In this document: positions 59,595 to 64,000 of the stretch, piece by piece
How positions within the stretch are numbered: position 1 is the stretch's first letter
Layout of the letters: each line of letters begins with the position of its first letter
NCBI RefSeq assembly: GCF_008831285.2
Contig: NC_045146.1
Coordinates: 15,081,289-15,145,288 of the forward strand
DNA length: 64,000 nucleotides
Source of the DNA: Nymphaea colorata
Taxonomy: Eukaryota; Streptophyta; Magnoliopsida; Nymphaeales; Nymphaeaceae
Direction: 5' to 3'
Notes under the pieces: model-generated
What the model was told of the DNA's origin: nothing
Databases searched by the model: none
What the model saw: only the letters and a program-made list of their open reading frames with translations
Made by a program: the position numbers and the translations under genes

Positions 59595-60974
59595 ATGAAG
59601 CGGAGTGTCCTTGCCACTGCCTTACGATTGGGTGGACGATCCCTCCGGCCGATGTCCACTGCGACGGCCGCTGTGGAGAGGGCTGACCTGCCGCTCACTT
59701 TCTCCTCTGGCGGTGATGCCGGGGATGAAGGCAGCAACATCTCGATGAAGGGTGTGCGGATTGCTGGCAGGCCGCTGTACCTGGACATGCAAGCGACGTC
59801 GCCGGTGGACCCGCGAGTGCTGGATGCCATGCTTCCCTTCTTCACTGCTCGCTTCGGCAATCCCCACTCTCGGACTCACCTCTATGGATGGGAGTCCGAT
59901 CAGGCAGTGGAGCGTGCGAGGGAGCAAGTGGCGGCTCTTGTGGGTGCCAATCCCAAGGAGATATTCTTCACTTCCGGTGCCACCGAGTCGAACAACATCT
60001 CCGTTAAGGGGGTCATGCACTTCTACCGCGAGAAGAAGAGACATGTGGTCACCACCCAGACGGAGCACAAGTGTGTCCTTGACTCTTGCCGTCACCTTCA
60101 ACAAGAAGGCTTTGAAGTAACCTACCTCCCCGTCGGAACCGATGGCCTCGTGGACCTCGACCGCCTCCGTGACGCCATCCGTCCCGACACCGGTCTTGTA
60201 TCTATCATGGCTGTCAACAATGAGATCGGCGTCGTACAGCCGATCGCTGAGATCGGCCAGATATGCCGTGAGAAGGGCATCCCTTTCCACACTGACGCCG
60301 CGCAGGCACTTGGGAAGATACCCATCGACGTTGAGAAGATGAACATTTCTCTCATGTCACTCAGCGGTCACAAGATCTATGGTCCCAAGGGGGTTGGTGC
60401 TCTGTATCTCCGGCGGCGCCCAAGAGTGCGTGTAGAGCCACAGATGAATGGCGGTGGGCAGGAGCGTGGCATCAGGAGTGGCACAGTCCCCACCCCGCTG
60501 GTCGTGGGGTTTGGGGAGGCCTGTGAGATCGCTGCAAACGAGATGGCATATGACTCAAGGAGGGTTGAGGCGTTGCAGAAGCGTCTGCTTGATGGTATCA
60601 GGGCAAGGCTTGATGGAGTGGTGGTGAATGGTAGCATGGACCATCGGTACGCTGGGAACTTGAACTTGTCATTCGCCTATGTGGAAGGCGAAAGCCTGCT
60701 TATGGGGTTGAAGGAGGTGGCCGTCTCAAGTGGGAGTGCTTGTACCAGCGCAAGCCTGGAGCCTTCCTATGTTTTGCGCGCACTCGGAGTTGAGGAGGAC
60801 ATGGCTCACACGTCAATCAGGTTTGGGATTGGGAGGTTCACTACTGAGGCAGAGATCGACCGGGCAATTGAGCTAACAGTGAAGCAGGTTGAGAAACTGA
60901 GGGAGATGAGCCCTCTGTATGAGATGGTCAAAGAAGGAATCGACCTGAAGAGCATCCAATGGGCACAACATTGA
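59595..60974 (+). CDS. Cysteine desulfurase, mitochondrial (NFS1)
   Basis: Uninterrupted coding region of 459 residues. NFS1 is the PLP enzyme that takes sulfur from cysteine (giving alanine) for Fe-S cluster assembly in the mitochondrial matrix, working with ISD11/ACP, frataxin and ISU scaffolds. Residues 1-50 form an Arg/Ser/Ala-rich targeting peptide. The class-V aminotransferase fold follows: TSGATESNN (126-134), TQTEH (154-158, His158), HTDAAQ (232-237), [10 protein letters not shown] (257-266, with PLP Lys260), RSGTVPTP (294-301), and the mobile loop SSGSACTS (378-385) with catalytic Cys383. The C-terminus KSIQWAQH (452-459) is the conserved eukaryotic tail. The start is the ATG at 59595, just inside the exon after the acceptor at 59569; the open frame upstream begins with TTG and is probably intron. 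Length fits the plant protein (about 453 aa). No neighbouring Fe-S gene is present. Confidence 0.96.
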   Translation: MKRSVLATALRLGGRSLRPMSTATAAVERADLPLTFSSGGDAGDEGSNISMKGVRIAGRPLYLDMQATSPVDPRVLDAMLPFFTARFGNPHSRTHLYGWESDQAVERAREQVAALVGANPKEIFFTSGATESNNISVKGVMHFYREKKRHVVTTQTEHKCVLDSCRHLQQEGFEVTYLPVGTDGLVDLDRLRDAIRPDTGLVSIMAVNNEIGVVQPIAEIGQICREKGIPFHTDAAQALGKIPIDVEKMNISLMSLSGHKIYGPKGVGALYLRRRPRVRVEPQMNGGGQERGIRSGTVPTPLVVGFGEACEIAANEMAYDSRRVEALQKRLLDGIRARLDGVVVNGSMDHRYAGNLNLSFAYVEGESLLMGLKEVAVSSGSACTSASLEPSYVLRALGVEEDMAHTSIRFGIGRFTTEAEIDRAIELTVKQVEKLREMSPLYEMVKEGIDLKSIQWAQH

Positions 60975-63758
60975 GCTGACATCTAGAATTGGTGGGAGTT
61001 TGCTTACATAATGAAAGGGTAAAATTATGGCAGAGAGAACAATTGGATCGATCTAGCTTGTGGTAGGGATTCCCATGATTGGCAGTTAAAAGAAACATGA
61101 ATTGGTTGACAGACACAACTTGAGCTATGCTTGTAAGTCTTTATTTTGTGATCAAGACGGAGGGATTTCTACTACCTTCTTGGAGCTTCATTTGTAATAC
61201 CTTTTTTTGTGTCTTGGCCCTTTAGAACTAATAAGAGAGAAAGGAAGAGAAGGAAGACAGTTTCCACTTTGTACTTATTGTGCCTTGGTCCTCCTTATAA
61301 TTGTTTTACTTGAACATTTTGTTTGTATATACATGTTACTGCTAGTTGGATAATTTGGGGCTTTTGGCTTTTGTTGGTATCCCAGCTTATGCAATTAATA
61401 TACTCTAGCCGGACACATTAGGGTGGTACTGTCAATATATTCTGCTTCTCCTTTCCCTTATTTTCTTTCTTTGCCTTTCTTGGTGCACTCTGTGATTGTG
61501 TTTGGTCTCATCGATACGTGCTTACTTTGTCGATGAGTTGTTGATAACTGATCCTGACCTTTTTGAGCATTAAATTTTAGCCTAATTCTTTGGTCATCAT
61601 GGCCCAGTCTTGGGTTGTTGAAAGATGTTATTTTATCTTCTAACTGTAAAATTTTGTTTTTCCATCATTCAAGAGAAAGTTATGGATGTTAGTTTTACTG
61701 GCATTTTGTCTGATGCTATGCGGTTAGGTTACGGTACATAGTAACAGTATCAGGTACTCTTTAGACCTCCTCAGATGAGAAGAGGTTGGAAAATCTAATG
61801 GAAACTAAGTTTCATGTTCTTGTATTAGTTTGCCTATGAACTCATTGTCATTTGGTTTAAGAGTCACAATTGTGCAAACCTTAATGTCATGGTGTGCCAG
61901 CGAAATATATATCATATTTGCTTATGTTATCATTGTACAACTATAGATGGCTGTGAGATGCAAGATCTCTCTGTGGGTGCTTGAGATACGGACTTAGCAA
62001 GCACAGTTATCATTGCTTGTTTGGTGTCTCTTTCTTTAGTCAAACCTATTCTCTACAACCTGAGCAGATGCAAGATTGTGGGATTGTGGTGTTCGTTTGC
62101 TGTCTGTCCTTCCATTTTCTGTTGATAAGAATGTTGATGGTTTACTTTTCAACTAAATGTTTGGTGGATGCAGTGTGGAGAAATAGTTATATCTTTAGTT
62201 AGGATCTTAGTTAGACAGGTAGAAATTAAAATGGACATGGACCAGAAATGCTGTTTGTGCTGATAAAGAAAGCAGGGAAAAAGGAACCGATGGGCAGGCA
62301 ACTTAAGGTTGCACTGTTTGCCACTTCTGCTACAAGTCGTTTTAGTTTATGTACCTTAGATACCAGGAAATTTGCTTCCTTTTTTAGGATTCGCTTCCAT
62401 GTTTTCTGGCTTCATGCTGCTTCCCAAGTCACACCTTGGATCTCAGACCTAGCTGATCTAAGAACCCTTTTATGTGGGACCCACATTGTAAACAAACACC
62501 GGATTTTTACCACTATGTGAAAAAAGGGATTTGAGATCCTCAGATTTGAGGTTTGATGGGAGAGGGTCTGACCTAAAATCCATGGATCTGAGATTCTCAA
62601 TTATCAAAAATCACCTTGGATCTGAAATCCGCATCTATCAAATGCCCCATTAAATGTTTTCAAGATGTTTACCTCCATTTCTGCTACTTGTGTCACTTCC
62701 TACATCCTTTTCATTTATTGGTGACAATTATCTAGTTCTTAATGTGTACGCAGTACATACTGTATGTGCTACTGCTTGTATACAAGTTGTGGTCATTGAA
62801 AAGGTCACGTTTTACTCTTAAATCTTGATCATGTGTTTTATAGTTAGCTATTTTACTTAGGATCGTTATGATCCTTTGTAATCTGAGGATGCACACATAA
62901 ACAAGCAATGATACTAATGAATGTAAACTTGAGACTTGAGAGTGATCATATTTCAGATGTAAAATGGACTTGTAATGTATCCTTACTAGGTGAGATGACT
63001 ATAAACTTGCAGTAAAATTGAGATAACTACTGCTCACTTCAAATGCAATATAACCTTCAACTGCACATTGTTTCACAAAAATCGTGATGTTTGCTAGATG
63101 AACTTGGGAACTGAAAAGGATTAGGGGAAAGTCTAAATTGTATAAGATTCTGACTTGTTTATACACGGCATAGCTTGGGATAAACAATGATTTGCAACCA
63201 TGCCATATTGATAGACGGATTTAAGCCCTCAAACATTGTATGGTTTACATGGACTCATAAAGCAGCATAATGTTCTTTAGATTGACTTTGAATACTGAAA
63301 TGGTGAATGCAATTATTCCTTGGATGCAAACTCATTGACAGAGGATAGTAATGTAAAAGCAGCATGAATTAGAACTGGCAAGCTAAATCTGGCCAAAATG
63401 CTTCAGAAGCATATCTTTATTGCTCAGGAAACAAGGGAAGATACGTCATGAGTTTCTGGCCCTGGACAAATTGTTGCCAATAAATGAAAATAGATTCACT
63501 TGACCAGGTCAACACAGCCAGATTTTGGTTCAACCTTTATATTTAGCTTTTGAATACTCCTGAGCTTGTGTTATGTTCAACGATTTAACAGAAATTTGTA
63601 CCAATGACCTCATCAACATTTAATGCCAGCATTGTTTCCCTCAAAAAATAATAATTATGTCCATTGCATGTTATGCCAGTTCATCTGCAGAGTACTTCCA
63701 TCTTTGCAAATCAGTGCTCCTGCATTCATCATTTTATTGTCCATTTTGCATTTCATTT

Positions 63759-64000
63759 GGTCTGTTGAAATTCAAACTCAGCAGGCCTCTGCTGCTTTGT
63801 GAAGGAGTAAGATTACTAATCTTTATGGGCATTTGTGTGTGTGTCTATAACTCTCTCTCTCTATATATATATATACGTGTGTGTGTGTGTGTGTGTGTGC
63901 ATTTTTTTCCTGTAAAAATGATTGAATTGGACACATTTCTCTTGGTCTGTTAAAGTTCAACTCAGCCAGGCCTCTGCTGCTCGGTAGGGCTAAGATTTAT
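63759..64000. repeat. Direct repeat of about 55 bp, spacing 185 bp
   Basis: GGTCTGTTGAAATTC...CTCAGCAGGCCTCTGCTGCT (63759-63816) recurs with a few differences at 63944-64000 (GGTCTGTTAAAGTTC...CTCAGCCAGGCCTCTGCTGC). A compound microsatellite (CT, TA, GT; 63851-63899) lies between them. The second copy is cut by the window end, so more copies may follow. Confidence 0.75.
63851..63899. repeat. Compound (CT)(TA)(GT) microsatellite
   Basis: Runs of CT, TA and GT dinucleotides follow each other without spacer. Confidence 0.95.

Larger units (their letters stand above)
60975..64000. other. NFS1 3' flank and gene-free DNA
   Basis: The first 300 bases are the likely 3'UTR. The remainder is AT-rich. 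Around 62430-62640, CACCTTGGATCT occurs twice among several GGATCTGA-like words near a TCTATCAAATGCCCC motif that resembles a MITE end, but no matching opposite end was found. A compound CT/TA/GT microsatellite lies at 63851-63899 within a larger direct repeat reaching the window end. No gene is supported. Confidence 0.5.

Overview
This window is nuclear DNA from a flowering plant. The protein families are plant-typical: BZR1/BES1, AP2/ERF, xyloglucan endotransglucosylase, PEX11A, a plant TAG-type glycosylase and mitochondrial NFS1. Introns are short to medium with GT-AG ends, intergenic DNA is AT-rich, GA/CT and TA microsatellites are abundant, and small non-autonomous DNA transposons (hAT and Tourist-like MITEs) are scattered throughout. 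I cannot name the species. The GC-rich single-exon genes and the 5' GC-rich exon of the glycosylase gene would fit a monocot or an early-diverging angiosperm, but that is inference.

Layout: about 1-12 kb is gene-poor and holds a cluster of Tourist-like MITEs near 5.5-5.9 kb. A PEX11A peroxin gene lies at 12.1-12.9 kb (minus). A four-exon DNA-3-methyladenine glycosylase-type gene spans 16.6-21.1 kb (plus), mostly a 3.2 kb first intron. A two-exon BZR1/BES1 transcription factor lies at 25.0-26.2 kb (minus), and 2-2.7 kb upstream of it is a GC-rich patch with five CACGTG G-boxes and several GGGGCCCAC motifs. A clear hAT-type MITE with an 8-bp target duplication sits at 32.9-33.3 kb. A small single-exon gene of unknown function lies at 36.1-36.6 kb (minus). 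An AP2/ERF factor ending in an LxLxL motif lies at 45.1-45.9 kb (minus), and a second hAT MITE with an 8-bp duplication at 48.3-48.6 kb. A three-exon RING-H2 protein gene spans 51.4-54.1 kb (plus), a four-exon XTH gene 55.1-57.1 kb (minus), and NFS1, with a probable 5'UTR intron, lies at about 58.9-61.0 kb (plus). The last 3 kb holds no gene I can support.

The genes belong to unrelated pathways: brassinosteroid and ERF transcription, peroxisome division, base-excision repair, ubiquitylation, cell-wall remodelling and Fe-S cluster biogenesis. This is an ordinary plant gene neighbourhood with no cluster or operon logic. I found no rRNA, CRISPR array, confident tRNA or microRNA, and no intact retroelement coding region. 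I did not find a convincing new biological system. The most interesting items are the mobile-element structures, the regulatory-motif cluster, microsatellites abutting splice donors, and a few unusual residues in otherwise standard proteins.
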